Shown: one piece after another, positions 1 to 12,275 of the stretch
Layout of the letters: every line of letters begins with the position of its first letter
How positions within the stretch are numbered: the stretch's first letter is position 1
Assembly (NCBI GenBank): GCA_038093515.1
Contig: JBBPSI010000004.1
Coordinates: 124,001 to 188,000 of the forward strand
DNA: 64,000 nt
Reading direction: 5' to 3'
From: Butyriboletus loyo
Lineage: Eukaryota; Basidiomycota; Agaricomycetes; Boletales; Boletaceae
Notes under the pieces: model-generated
The model's input: only the letters and a program-made list of their open reading frames with translations
Database searches by the model: none
Told to the model about the DNA's origin: nothing
Translations under genes and position numbers: made by a program

Positions 1-867
1 CGTCCACCCCCTCTCGTTAACGAGCTTGCTCTCATGCAGTTCACCGACGGCGGCTGCATGGATGATAACATCAAACGTATCATGGAAGTCCAGGCCAAGG
101 CTGCCGGTTCCGTCGGTCTTGCCGACGTTTACCGCGATGGCGAAGGTGGTATCTGGTGGGACCGGGATGAGGAATTGGAATATACCCATCTCCTTCCAGA
201 GGGCGTCGGTTCTCGCCCTCATGCTACAGGTGATCACCGATGGGTCACCTTTGGCGGCAACACGTCGTCTTCTACGGCGGGTATACCAGGTGAGGAACGA
301 CGCGGCAGCGTATCGACCCAGGATTCCGATCTGGATCCACAGTACATCGTTCAACCCACCGATTTGCTTGACCTCGCGCTGCCTGGAAGCACCATCGTAC
401 CCCTTGTGACGCACAAACCTGCCACGTCCGTCCTCTCCATTCCTTCTCGACCACGTCGCGATGCGAAGCACCTGCGGAAGCCCGACTTCTTGGTCGACGT
501 AGCATTTTCGCGCTTCCATGCCTCCCCCAAGTTTCCGACCTCGGCGGGTACGGGGAAAGCAAGGAGACGGCCGGCACCGCTCAAGCTTTCTCCGCCGAGT
601 CCGGCATCCAAGCGGCCGACGAATTCGCCGGTCGATGCGGACAAGGTCCGGAAGGACTTTATCGAGGCTAGTTTTGAGCCTGCAGTTCTAGTGACGCCAA
701 CCACGCCGGTGGATGCGCGCACGCGACTCGTCGGAAGCAGTCGGGCGATGAACACGCCCCGGCGGACTGTCAATGACGGTCTGATGAGTTTGGGGATAAA
801 GAAGAAACCATCCATGTTGAACATGATCGGACTCTTTAGATCGGCGAGAAAGAAAGACGTGTGTTAG
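1..867 (+). CDS. 3' end of an unrecognised fungal protein (partial)
   Basis: The frame is open from the first base, so the gene begins upstream of the window and only about the last 288 codons are visible; the stop is TAG-free until the TAG at 865-867. The early part (DGGCMDDNIKRIM, then EELEYTHLLPEG) looks folded and acidic, followed by a long low-complexity stretch rich in Ser, Pro, Arg and Thr with several SP/TP motifs, and a basic tail (FRSARKKD). No catalytic motif, membrane segment or known domain is recognised. The pattern fits a conserved but uncharacterised Agaricomycete phospho-regulated protein; no function is assigned. Methionines inside the frame (for example at 34) are internal, not the true start. 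Confidence 0.7.
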   Translation, partial: RPPPLVNELALMQFTDGGCMDDNIKRIMEVQAKAAGSVGLADVYRDGEGGIWWDRDEELEYTHLLPEGVGSRPHATGDHRWVTFGGNTSSSTAGIPGEERRGSVSTQDSDLDPQYIVQPTDLLDLALPGSTIVPLVTHKPATSVLSIPSRPRRDAKHLRKPDFLVDVAFSRFHASPKFPTSAGTGKARRRPAPLKLSPPSPASKRPTNSPVDADKVRKDFIEASFEPAVLVTPTTPVDARTRLVGSSRAMNTPRRTVNDGLMSLGIKKKPSMLNMIGLFRSARKKDVC

Positions 868-1932
868 GTGTGTCGGGGGTAGTATTGTCTTTCCTTATCG
901 TTTCGATTTGTTTTGTGTCCCTGTTGTGGGCGACGGTTGTATTTTTAGTCCTCCGTCTGTCGTGTAGCCTTAGTACTTTATGGTTGTTGATACCCTTATG
1001 TTCATGCTGGATTGACCTTATGCACCACCCTACCACCATGCCTTTAATTCTACCGTACAGCTCCGCCAGGCCTAATATCATTGCGATAAAATGTATCGGG
1101 TATCCATAATGCGTCGGCTTTACAGCGGTTTTGCTTATCGCGGTGCCTTGCACAACGAGCAAACTGCTGAATTTTACATCGTGCCACCCCTTGAGAAATT
1201 AGAAAGGTGCGTGAGCGGTCCATCAAGATTGTGCACCGCCTATTTCATGCATCAGAACGCCCAAAATTATGAAGAGACGTTTTGGGTTTGAATCTGGGAA
1301 AATCATAGGCTCGTCGCAAGCCCGGGCCACACAAGTGCCTCTATCTCCCCAAACTCTTGAGGAGACGGCAGCACTTATGCAACGAAAGGTCTCAAGCTAG
1401 TCCATCGTCCCTAGTAGTACATTCGATCGCCCTTTCGGCAAGTTACTTCCCTCGACAGTGTCCAATTTCTCAGCGCCACCCTCTCGGCACGGGCTTGTTC
1501 AAGGATCAATCAAGTGGTGATTGGAATGCCTTGCCGTTGAACTGATGTCCCGCGATTGTACGACAATAAATTTATCCTGTAGGTGATGCTGTGCATTTCA
1601 TCCGTGGCAAAGGCTGATATGGCCTGTCCGAAACACATTACTTTGTACCACGCTACGGTTTTTCTCATGGATTCTCTTGCATTGCATGCAGAGTCACGGG
1701 TTGAGAGCCATCATGATCTGATGCACCCATGATATTTTTTGGTGGGGTTTCCCTCGAGGCTGATGATTTGATGTGAGCATCCCATGTCCTTCCACTGGCT
1801 CGGCGGCCAGGTATTACTATGATTCCACTGCCTCGAGGGATGTATAAATATGATGAACTGTGAGCTCGGTTTTGCCATCGTTTCCCGTTCCTGCTAACTG
1901 AACCCAGCCGACTCCATACAACTTGATGAATC
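868..1932. other. Intergenic region, no gene seen
   Basis: No frame here combines length, splice signals and recognisable protein. It should contain the 3' UTR of the upstream gene and the promoter of the DUF6534 gene that starts at 1933. A TATA-like TATAAAT lies at about 1843. Confidence 0.6.
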
Positions 1933-3759
1933 ATGTCCACCAACCCACTTCTTCCGCTGTATGGACCGATATACGGCTCATTGTACTTTTCTGTTATTAT
2001 GGCGACCGCATTTTATGGTGTGACATGCATGCAAACGTGAGTGCTGTTCATTCCAAAGTGTATTGCAGTCATGGAACGAAGTGCGCTCTCAACTCGGACA
2101 GATTCTTCTATTATGTCCAGTACGTTTCAAGTTTCTTCTATTGTCTCGTCAGTTTATCACGTCTTCGTACCAGCTATCAGAACGATCATTTGCGTATAAA
2201 GGGCCTTGTGAGTCAATTTTCGAACGAGTCCAACATGATCATGTACCTTGCTTTGCAGGTAGGAGCTTTATGGTAAAGTAGCATATTACTTCGGTTCACG
2301 TTGTCCCTGACGCTTTGCGATAGGGCACTCAACACAATCCATGAAGCTTTGACCATTTCTGGCAGTTCGTTTCTCGACATATACAGCACTCGACCATCTC
2401 GTTCATATTAGGTCCCATATAGCATACAAATACTTCATGGCTGGCCTGGTCAGCCCAATTTCAATACTTTTCGCAGCGCCGTGAGTCATTCCTTTCAGAA
2501 TCCCGTTTTTTCACGCATGGATTATCTTTGCCAGCGAGCTTGTCGTAAGTTCTGTTCGTAACTTCCTTGAAAGGTCTATCAATAAGTCGTAGTTGCAGTT
2601 ACTCTTGACGGTACGCGTGTATTTTTGTGCCCGGAACGAGTACTGATATCATTTAGGCCCTGGTTGCAGTGCCTACACAAGGCTTTTTCGTCCACCGACT
2701 CTACATGTGTGCGTCTCGACCTCCGAGTCCTTTTCTTATTTACTTACACCCGCCCAGTCAGCGGAAAGAAGATTGTTATACTACTCATATGGGTAGGAGT
2801 CTACACCAGTAAGGAGTGTCGGTCTCGCTTAATCTCTGTGATGTAGGCTAGCTTAGCGGTCATCCAAATTGGTAAGACTACATAATTTTTTTGGGAATGA
2901 ATTCTAATAGGTTTTTGAATACTTCAGTGTTCGTCACCAGTAGGCTGTCATTAGTTGCACCCACACCCATAAATGCTGATGACCACGACCCCAGTTTATA
3001 TCAGCAAAGCCATGTATAGCACCGCGAATGGGTCCGCTCGTTTCTTTTTCCCGGATTGCAATTCGCCCATGCCCGTTTCCTGTTTGCTTCCAGCGTACAG
3101 GTTGTTTCGGCCGTCGAGCTCAGCGACAATTACTTTACGGTATGGATATGTTTTATGCTCAGAATCGAAGACTTTACCATCTGGTGCACAGAACATAGCC
3201 ACCGTGTGTCTCACTGTCGCTGCCGGAATAGATGTCTTGATCGCCATTTTCCTGACGTTCTTACTTCTCCGCAAACGGGCCGCGACTCCAATCGCAAGGT
3301 AAGTGAGCGCGACTATATGTCGCGTTGCCGACTCGGAAATGCATCTGATCATGGATTTTGGTCACAAGTACAGCAAACATTTTGCAGCGCCTCACTGTGT
3401 TTGCGGTGAATACGGGTATATGGCCAGCCACGTTTGCACTCTTGACCGCCATCTTGGTACGCACCGCTCGTCACTGGCACACTTGCCCGTAATCCTTCCT
3501 GATCTAAATGCTATAGGTGAATGTCTTCCGGTTGAATTTGCTCTATGCCGTGTTCGGTGTTCCACTTTGCTCGGTGTACTGTAACACCCTACTTGCCAAC
3601 TTGAATGCCAGAGAGTATGTTCGGGGTGCAGCGACGACGCACAATGTCGATGTGAACTTGCTCCAGAGTTCCAGTTCGCCAGTGCTCGACATCGCCAGGA
3701 CCGATACGCAGCATGGAGAGGTGCATACGGTCCCTTCCGCTCATCAGGTGGGTCTTTGA
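1933..3759 (+). CDS. DUF6534-type multi-pass membrane protein
   Basis: The start ATG gives MSTNPLLPLYGPIYGSLYFS, a first membrane helix ending in the family hallmark GVTCMQT, which splices (intron 2037-2101) to FFYYV and then (intron about 2120-2173) to HYQNDHLRIKGL. Later exons read VGALWALNTIHEALTISG, AALVAVPTQGFFVHRLY-like sequence, SGKKIVILLIW, TVAAGIDVLIAIFLTFLLL, RLTVFAVNTGIWPATFALL and finally YCNTLLANLNAREYVRG, the conserved end of the last helix. The cytosolic tail is hydrophilic and ends at a stop at 3757-3759. At least ten short introns interrupt it. Members of this Agaricomycete-expanded family are predicted seven-helix membrane proteins of unknown ligand or transport role. It faces a second, divergent copy at 4514-6320. 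Individual exon borders, especially between 2580 and 3100, are approximate. Confidence 0.8.
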
Positions 3760-4513
3760 CAGTCAAAGTTGGTTCAGCTGTCATGGGCTTATCAGACGAT
3801 GATCGTCGCGGTAGGGAATCTGGAAGACGACGGAGGTGGTGAGCTTTCCAGATGTCCACCAGTCCACGGAGAATGTGTCGGTTTGATGGGTTTTCAACAC
3901 GGAGACCTACTGTGCTAGTACCTAGTCCATTTCCTCGTACATGTACTCGTCCGTCTCCTTTCGCATCCACCTCACCGCAGCACTTTAAATTTATTGAAGA
4001 TAATCTATGTGCTCGTCTGCTCACCCCTGTCCATCCTATTGATGTTGTAGACGTGAATTCTGATTGGCTGGGCTTTCGGCCCGCATAGCCGCTCACTTCG
4101 TTTGACTTCGTCGCTTTCGAAGTCCCCCCAGAGTACGCTTTGATTCGCTTCACAGCGACTAGCTGAATTCCACGTGCTGGTGGCGGCAATTGGGCGCTTT
4201 CTGATGGTACCAAGGAACAGTCTTTTCCGGTGTTCAAATTTGAACTCCCTTATCCAAGTACTGTTCCCAGTGTTGAACTTGTTCACCCTCGATGGACGTA
4301 CGCTATCATGGAAATATGGCGCCTGGTTGCTTGGAATCTCTTGATATAAGCTAGATTAGACAAAGTAATAGGTCACCGATCATCGTGGAGTGCGTTTGAC
4401 GTAGCAAAACTCGTCAATCCGAGGAGTTTGTCGCTGGAGATGACGCGTCTCATATAGTCTTTGTGCAACAAAACTCTAGTATGGCTTGACGTGCAGTGGG
4501 GCGAGCAGTTTGA
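3760..4513. other. Convergent intergenic spacer
   Basis: The space between the two DUF6534 stop codons. A long reverse frame crosses 3392-4237 but has the composition of an antisense shadow and no family signature. It should hold the two 3' UTRs; no further gene is supported. Confidence 0.5.
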
Positions 4514-6320
4514 TCAGCGCTGCCAAGGCATTGCGAGAGCCGGTACTGAGACCAATGTGATCAAGTAGTAGAAGTCCCGGTCACGGTCACGGATCGTTTT
4601 TCTCGCATTGAGCCTATCCGAATAGTCAAGTACATGTTGAATATGGATATGAGGAGAGCGTTAGGAGACTTACACAGCCAGCATGGAGTTCACATAGCCT
4701 ACATACGACGGAAAGTCAGCATTGTATCATCTGCCATTGGAAGGATGGCACTTGCTCCGGCTAACCACGATGCCCACTGCAGCTACCCAATAGTAGCTGT
4801 TGCCTTGAACGAGGTACTGTGCTCGTCAGTCAGCAACCATGCAATGTACTGACTACAAATATACCACGGCACCAGTGGCGACTGATACTAAACTGAACGA
4901 AACATAACGATCAGATACAGGAGGTGAATTTAAAAATGAGGGCTTACCGAGTAAATGCACCCGTATTGAAACAAACGACTGTCAAATCCTGAATTACACT
5001 GCGCTGCCTCCATACCAAGTCAGATCTCCACATATATTTGAAGACGACTGATGTGATGAACAAGTCATACAGAGTGCTCGTCAAAGAAAAGGGCAGTATC
5101 CACTGAAAATACAATTGGACGACGCAAAGAGATCAGAGAACACCTCAATACAACACGTGCACCTCACCTCACTAGACAATTGAACAGATCATCAATGGTT
5201 CCAACCCGAGCGCTACAAAAGGCTTGTTTCAACTTTCATTAACGTGAGCACGGTGTGCACAAACACGTCAATCACGAAACATGCATTCAGTCATTCCCAA
5301 TTCAGTCTGTCAGAGCACATACATGTGCTGAAAGCTTGTGACGTTGGCAAGTCAGACAAGGCTCGCTACTTCAGTGATAGACTTACCAAATCCCAACATC
5401 GCTGCGGAAACCTGCAAGAAAGTAATATGAGGTCTTGAAACACATATCCCGATAGTGTCGGGACTGACAATAACAAACGCGAGAGGCTTGTTCTTCCCGC
5501 TGACTGAGGAGACATTATTGCGTGCAAGGTGATGGTTTGACGGTAACGATTCACTCGCCCGTATGTGACGGCAGCAAAAACTGACAAGTTATCTTTAGTA
5601 CGTTATATGATGCTGAAAGCTCCTACTTATGAACCATTGAATGGCAAAGGTGACGGTGTACTTATGGGCTGGTGATCAGCACCAAACCGATAGCCCTGCA
5701 CAGGACCTTCTCACATTAAGATATACCACAACCTCCAGTGGAGATTATAAATAAGTATTGGAGAGCGTATGTATCATCAACTACGGGGAACTTACGTACG
5801 CACCCCTGGAAGTCGCATAAATACAGATCGACCGCATCTCGGATAATCTAAGGCTTACTATGATTTGTTGTGCCTACAACTCCACGAAGAGCTTCGACGA
5901 CATACCACGAGCATCTCCCAAAATTTTTTGAGCACTCCCTACCACGTGAACAGTGTCTGCCAAACTGGGAACGAGCGTTTGAAGATGTACGAAAAAATAC
6001 TGCATGACCTACAATATCACAAACACCTAAGTAAGCATGTCAGATACGTGGCGGGGAAAAAAATCTGAATGCCCATACGAATGCTTTAGTAAGCCAAGGA
6101 TCATCCGCAAACCAATACGTGTAACAAATTGTCAGGCCCAATGAAGTACCGTACATTCTGATGGAAGCATCAGGATCTGGGGAGTGTAATGAGGTCGAAT
6201 GCACATACACACTGGAGACCGCAAACCCTGTTCAAATCGGTGATTGTTCGGATATCGGGGATCTGCAGTGATTTCTTTACCTATCAGTCCTGGGGCCCAA
6301 TTCACCGGAATATCAGACAT
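4514..6320 (-). CDS. DUF6534-type multi-pass membrane protein, second copy
   Basis: On the minus strand the ATG at 6318-6320 gives MSDIPVNWAPGLIG, followed by an intron. Downstream exons read YTYWFADDPWLTKAF, VFAAVTYGRVN spliced to LSGKNKPLAFVI (the family RLSGKN motif), VSAAMLGFG, YDLFITSVVFKYMWRSD, LTVVCFNTGAFT, YLVQGNSYYW, GYVNSMLAV and LNARKTIRDRD; the LNAR motif marks the end of the last helix, and a short tail ends at the stop 4514-4516. The same motif order as in the gene at 1933-3759 shows that they are paralogues, but they are strongly diverged and the introns differ in length. Function and ligand are unknown. Splice sites in the first third are the least certain. It could be a decaying copy, because several exons are very short, but no internal stop has to be assumed. 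Confidence 0.68.
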
Positions 6321-7795
6321 GGATGTGACTGAGACAGAGCAATCTCGTGCTGGGTGTCGTTCTGCCAAGAATGCTATGACTTATAAGCAACGCTAGAAGT
6401 GCTCAAGCGAACCTCCCCCGCTCCAAAGGCAGAGAGATGGAGGCGAGCGACGTTTGACGTTCTGATAGCAGTATGATTGGCGCGCGGAGCCGCGCTACTG
6501 AGAGAGGCCATCTTAATCAAGTGGGCCAGGAATCGCGAGTGTGAATCCTTTGTCTAACTTGCGAACCGACGGAAGGTGCTGATGGGTCAAGAGGAGGGGA
6601 CACAAGCTCGAAAGGGGTTTGAAACCGCCAGTGTCGGGTGTTCGCTCGGTTAGGACTTGTTACAGTCATGTCGGGACTTGGGGATGACAGTTCAAGATGA
6701 CAGGCTGACGAGGGGAGGCTCCACTTTCGTTTGATCTATTCTATTCATGACTTTGACCGCGCGGCGATTTGGATCTCTTCAACGGAGAGGATTCTTTGGC
6801 CCCTGCATGAACACATACAGACATATTACCAACGGCCCATGGTCGACGTGCCCCGCCTCGTTCGGTGGCAGTGGGTGGTGGGGAGACCAGAACGGAGGAA
6901 CCCTCGCGCGCTATTAGTTATCTTCAACTTGTCCTGCTCGCCATCTCTACTCCGCTCGGTAAGTCCTGAACATCCTCAACCGACAGCCTACCGAACTCAC
7001 TCGCGCCCCATAGATTCCTCTCCTGAACTGTGCTGGGTATTTCAGTGTACGTTGTGGTGGTAGTCACGTCAAGGGTGTGGCTGAACATCAGATATGGTGG
7101 AGTCTGAGCGTGCTAACATCAATGTTGCGTGTATTTATCGTTGATCTGGACGTAGCAGTCATTCGTTAATTATGCTGGTAGCATACTTTTATCAGCATTA
7201 ATTTATATCTTGAACATTGGAGCGTCTTTCAATATAAAGGATCATCATGTGCTTGCGTGGTCGTTGGTTTGCGGGACTAAAGCCCTACCTAGTACTCGCT
7301 CCTCTTTCCGATTTCGTCGTATGTACTAAACTTACGAGACCTGCTGTATGTGCCATCGCCTGCGGTTTCCTTTGGTCTGATGGAAAAAGTTCTACTAATC
7401 ACTTGATCGGCCATAAAAAATCGGTCGATCGTTAGTGAATGTATAAGCACAGCATTCCGATCGCGACTACCCTAACGGTCAGAATTCCGATCGGTTCCTG
7501 TAAGGTGTTCCTTGCTGAACGGCGCTGCAGGTGCCACTTTCTATTTCAAACGATAGATCTAGAGCGGACCCTGTTGTTTGTCAGTTAAACAAAGACGGCG
7601 AAGTTCTATTGATGTGAAATTGACTGGGACATTGACAAGTTGACGTTGAGGAGGCCCGATTGGCATGCTACTCACCGATCGCCCGATCATGCTAGCGGAC
7701 CTGATCGGACGATCGGACTATTTATGAGAATCTGGGGAAACGCCCACGTACACGAACAAAGCTACACTGTAAACAAACCAACTCGAGTTGCCATG
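6321..7795. other. Gene-poor spacer
   Basis: About 1.5 kb with no supported gene between the 5' end of the second DUF6534 gene and the 3' end of the F-box gene. Short open frames (for example 6731-7063) are low-complexity and match nothing recognised. The distal part contains the GATC-rich cluster listed separately. Confidence 0.5.
7404..7715. repeat. Cluster of CGATCGG-like motifs
   Basis: Eight GATC cores, mostly inside CGATCG, CCGATCGG or GATCGG, lie in about 310 bases, including two copies of ATTCCGATCG (near 7455 and 7484) and the pair CCGATCGCCCGATC / GATCGGACGATCGG near 7675-7715. The motif is self-complementary, so the two ends could pair. It may be the relic of a small inverted-repeat element or a cluster of binding sites; no target-site duplication is obvious. 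Confidence 0.35.
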
Positions 7796-10218
7796 TCAAT
7801 CAGACAAATCATCAGAGGTCGGCGGCTCCTTGAACGTCACCTGCCCCCCTTCTTCGACCATCAACACCGAAAACGATGCGTGAATGTCCAAATTCACGTA
7901 GTGTACACCTAGTTTGATGTCATCGCTTGCCATTTGGTGACTGCATTCGAATGCGTGCTCAATTTCTATACGTACGAAGGCAGACAACACAAGAGGCTCA
8001 CAAAATTCTGAGGTGGTAAATGATACCATCATGGGACTTTGCATCCCCTACACAAGGACGGCACAACAGGCACCGCATGTGAACCGGATGTAATTCCTTC
8101 TTGATGGATAGCTCGACAGCCTGGATCGCATCCATATACTCGTCGCTAATGATCTCCCAGCGTGCTGAGTTGACATGATTTCCTGTTGGATGGTAGTAAG
8201 CATGTCGCATCTAGTGTTCAAAAAGTGGCGCTCAGCCTCACAGGTCACTTAATCAACAGGAAGACGCACTGCATTCCTCCAACTCCTGATATGCGGAGGC
8301 TTGCAAGAAAGACACTTCAGTCGAGCGTTCCGGTGGTCCATATCTTCGACCGTGGCCACATTTGGATTCAGTCCGCATGCATGAACAATGTAGGGAGCAT
8401 CTTCCAAGTGTCTAATGGCGAATCGGCTCTGGATAGGCGAGGCACACTCCGAGATATATTCATGACTCTTTCCGCGATACTGCATGGCACTAAGGACCTC
8501 GGGATAAAGGGTGATGGAATATGTAGCGAACACTGCACAGGCTAGGTGTAGCTTGTCAGTCGGTGTGTTGGCTGATTCTATACGCGTTGTTTCATTTGAT
8601 GTAGCGATGCGACCGCAGGAAGCAGTTTGGAGGGATAAATGGGAAGGAATCTCGACCAACTCAGCAAGTTGAGCATCGAACCCCTTCCTCCACTGGTCAA
8701 CTAACATAGGCAGCTGTGAAAACGCAGATTCAAATGGCTTGTCACTCATTTGAGTTCCGTCGGGAGCCCTGATGACGTCGCGAAAAGGGGGGAAACGAAC
8801 GAGATCAGTCGCATGTGGAAGAAATTCAAAAGTTGGTGTGCTCGGTGACGGACTCTTCGCGTATTTGGGATATTCGTTCAGCAGCTTGTTTCGACGTGGT
8901 CTGTAAACGGTGGAATCCAATCGTTTAAACCTGAACTTATTCATGGTTTCGAGCCACTGAGGCCACATCTGGGTCCATTCTGTCGTATCAAGAATCAGCA
9001 CCGAGTCGAGCTTATGATGCGGTGAAAGCGAACCTTTGTCGGTGAGTAGTTTAGATTTCCTGAAAAGGGACGCCCGAGATTCCTGGATTTCATGACGTCC
9101 AAAAAATGTAATCTCGGGTCCATACCCGTTCCGCTCGAGCCGTTCGAAAATGCTACGCTAGCTTGATGTGAAAGCACGACTGTCAAGAAAAAGAACCAAC
9201 CTTGTCTCTCGCTCTCGCCGACGCAATTTCTGATCGGATTTGTGTTCTAATTCCTTGGATTTCTGCCAAGATCTGCACTCATCCGCATGCTGTTAGAAGT
9301 CAATCAGGGGGCAGACAGAAGAGAAGAAATAGTTAAACGAACCTCGCGTACAGCGACAATGTGGCGGCGCCTGTCGCGCAAAAATTGCTTCTTGTCGGAG
9401 GAGTGATTATATTCGTACACAATCGAATTCATCTGCTCTTTGTCAACCCAATACGATATTTCTGTAATGTGGTTTAGCACCGTGATGATTCGAACAGCGA
9501 TGGCACGTACCCTTTCCTATTTTGAGTTCTTCCGTGACAAGGATGTTGCGTTTGGGAATGATCTCATGGCACGAAGCAAGAGAGCAAAGCCTAATGTTAT
9601 ATGTGAACCCAAAGCTTATCGAAAAACCTCCATGAAATCCTACCGTTCCGCTTTGCAGGCTGAACAATACCTCCTGCGTATTTCCCAGAGAATCGTTGTT
9701 GCATATTTCCCACAGGCCTGTTACATTTCTTAGAGCGTTTCAAACCATCAGAGGAGGTTCTACGCACGTGGCAACGGGCGCAAAACGCGAGATTTGCGTA
9801 TTCGGGCTCACTCAAATCGGCGGGGCAGTCGGGCAGGCCCCCGAGTGGACGAACCGCCTTCCATACGAACGCCGAACACTTGTTCATCAAAAGCCGTCGA
9901 AGAAATTTGCACGTGCGTGCAAGGCTGAGGAGATCTTTAGGATGAACGCATACGGTGATCTGATACCATATAGTCCGTCAGCAATGAAAAAGGAAAAGGA
10001 AAACTACGTACGAGGAACAACACGTCGAGGTTCAATTGACATAGTTTACTCGGCTCTCCTCGACGATGTTTCTTGCAAGGTTCTGCACCGTCTCGTCGAC
10101 GTTTCTTGGCTGGTGGTGGAACGCCATTGAGCCCTGGGGAAGGTTCGACAGTACTGTCCTGTGGAAGCACTCCGACATTGTTCTTGATTCTTTTCGCGTT
10201 CGATCTTGTCTGCACCAT
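7796..10218 (-). CDS. F-box domain protein
   Basis: The ATG at 10216-10218 gives MVQTRSNAKR followed by a basic stretch (AKKRRRD) and then LCQLNLDVLFL, which splices to ITVCVHPKDLLSLARTCK and LRRLLMNKCSAFVWK: an F-box of the leucine-rich type that binds Skp1. Then comes GGLPDCPADLSEPEYANLAF and Cys pairs (CARCHV, LCSLASCHE), a common arrangement in Agaricomycete F-box proteins. Later exons read KISYWVDKEQMNS, HADECRSWQKSKE, RLERNGYGPEITFF and a large exon at 8249-9001 (WPQWLETMNKFR, LVRFPPFRDVIRAP). The last exons include ELHPVHMRCLLC and VHYVNLDIHASFSVLM, ending at a stop at 7796-7798. The predicted role is substrate recognition in an SCF ubiquitin ligase; the substrate is unknown. The gene shares a 143-bp promoter space with the UBX-protein gene. 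Exon borders in 9600-9760 and 8040-8250 are uncertain. Confidence 0.75.
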
Positions 10219-10361
10219 CGTTCAAGAATGAAATTTGGCGAGTCGCGTCGCGTCGCGTCCACCTGTGTGGTGGCTGTGCAGGATATATCCACGATTGGCA
10301 ACGCAACTTTGAGCGGGTAGTTTTAGTCTCTGCACCAAGGGGATCGACGAGGACGTACACG
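10219..10361. promoter_or_regulatory. Head-to-head promoter, F-box / UBX gene pair
   Basis: Only 143 bases separate the start codons of the F-box gene (minus) and the UBX-domain gene (plus), so both must use this space or overlap each other's 5' ends. It contains a short GTCGCGTCGCGTC tandem near 10245. Both products act in ubiquitin pathways, so co-regulation is possible but unproven. Confidence 0.5.
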
Positions 10362-12086
10362 CGATGCCGAGCGATAGAGAGACGTTGTTGAGCATGGGGT
10401 TCGACCCCGCCCGTGTCGATTGTCAGTTCACCCTTTCATCGTCATGCGGAGTTACTAACGTGTCTCCTTTTTGTTCTTCGCTCGTTTCTTCGTTCGTCGG
10501 TTCGATGGATGCATGACACGTTACGCCCTCGCTAGGGGCACTCAGAGCGACGAACAGTCGGGGACTTCAACCTGCGATGGACCACCTTCTCGAACATGAG
10601 GGTAACCCCGTTCCCGCATCCGGGGCGGAGACGATGGATGTGGATGCGGACGGGGACGGGGACGGGGACGGGGAGGAAGATGCGGACGCAGTGGCGGCAT
10701 TGGGGATCGCGGTGGCGGGAGACGTCGAGGCCAAGGTACGTTCGCGCGCGGGGGGGGGTTCTCCCCCCGTAGCACCGTCTTTCCTTTTTCTCTCTCTTGT
10801 CTTGGTCGTTCGCTCAACACTCTCATCGCCCTCGCACATCTAACAGAGCATCAAATGTTCGATCTGCAACAAGATCTTCCGGAATACTGCCTTGGCAAAT
10901 TATCATGCTCAAAAGAGCGGGCACGATCAGTTTGAGGAAAGTACGGAAGAGGTATGTCGTGTGCGTGTCATTCCTACGTCGTTTCTCTCATGGTTTCTTC
11001 TCCCTCTACTCACCACACTGGTTTCGATGCCATTCTCGCTTGGGCTTCAATGGCATGACGCGGGAATAGATCAAACCACTTACAGAAGAGGAGAAAAAGG
11101 AAAAGCTCGCCGAGCTGCGCGTCAAGATGGCTGAAAAACGTGCGGTCAAGGCAGAGGAGGAGGTCAAAGAAACAAAGGTGAACGAACACATTCGGCGTAA
11201 GCAGGGCAAGGTAGGTCGACCGCACTACGTCGATCTCGTTTGATCTCACTTGCGTATTCCAATGCTTAGGATATGAACAAGATCAAGGAAGAGTTGAAAG
11301 AAAAGGAGATCATCAAGGAAGCAGAGCAGAGACGACAAGGTAACGTTGCCCAATTCCCCCCACGCATACACCTCTCTCACCCACCGACGCCAAACCACAC
11401 GTATACAGACAAGCTCGACGACGCCAAAGCCAGAGCAGCCGTCCGCGCCCAGATCGAAGCAGACAAGAAAGCCCGCGCCGAAAAAGCCGCGCGTGAAAAG
11501 GCGCTCCGAGAGGGTCGACCGATCGTCGATGCCTCTGCCCCCTCCTCTTCCACCACCACCACCACCCCTGCAGCCACGTCAGCCTCAAGCCGTAGTAGTA
11601 CCAGTGGTGGTGCGGTGGCAGGCAAAGACTTCAAGGACACGCGGCTTCAAATCAGGCTTGCGAGTGGTGGAACGCCGTATGTGACGACGCTGCCGAGCGA
11701 TTCGAGTACGTGATTCGCCTCGTTTCCCTTTCCGTTCATTTCCCTCGTCTTGCGTCTCCCTCGCTTGGGTGGACCCGACTCGCGGACTGATCCGGTCTGT
11801 TCCACAGCGCTATGCGACGTTGCCGAGTTTGTCGCTGCACAGACGTTGAGTGTCACCGTCGACACGGTCTCGTTTACCCAACAATTTCCCAGGTGAGTAC
11901 ATCGTGTGTGCGACGTTGGATCGGAGAAGCCGAACTTATTCTCAAGGAAAACCTTTACGCGTGCCGAGTTTGGAAAGACGCTGCGAGAATTGGGGTTGAC
12001 GCCTTCTGCGGTGGGTCGTGTCGTGTTTTTGTCGTTTTTGGAGGACGAGCTGATTGGGTGGGTAGGTCTTGATCGCGTCTGAATGA
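10362..12086 (+). CDS. UBA-C2H2-UBX protein, Cdc48 cofactor (UBXN1/SAKS1-like)
   Basis: The ATG gives MPSDRETLLSMGFDPARVDW spliced to ALRATNSRGLQPAMDHLLEH, a complete UBA domain that binds ubiquitin (MGF loop visible). An acidic Asp-Gly repeat follows, then a C2H2 finger (CSICNKIF ... HAQKSGH), a conserved STEEIKPLTEEEKKEK segment, a long charged coiled coil and a C-terminal UBX domain (DTRLQIRLASGGTP ... TLCDVAEFVAAQT ... FPRKTFTRAEFGKTLRELGL). UBX domains dock on the N domain of Cdc48/p97, and the Cdc48 gene lies about 10 kb downstream. The FPR loop that fits the p97 groove is present, split by an intron. The last intron joins SAV to LIASE and the stop at 12084-12086. The predicted role is ubiquitin-substrate delivery to Cdc48 in the cytosol. 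Confidence 0.9.
10651..10673 (+). repeat. GGGGAC hexamer repeat in coding sequence
   Basis: Nearly four copies of GGGGAC encode an Asp-Gly run between the UBA domain and the zinc finger of the UBX protein. Such a run is prone to slippage and could vary in length between strains without changing frame. Confidence 0.7.
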
Positions 12087-12275
12087 ACGATGTATGGGGA
12101 GACTCGAATGAGATGTGGTGTATGATGTACATTGTATATTATATACGCATACGGGCAACATGTAACAACGTCAAAAAGTCTAGGTGAACGACGTATCCCG
12201 GTCAATAACGCGTAGAGCATCGATCGACTACGACGACACGGCACCTACACAAGTCGACAACACGGTGCATCGTTC

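Noticed and set aside
3392..4237. 281-codon reverse frame
   Set aside because: It overlaps the 3' exons of the DUF6534 gene on the other strand, has no family signature and has basic shadow-like composition.
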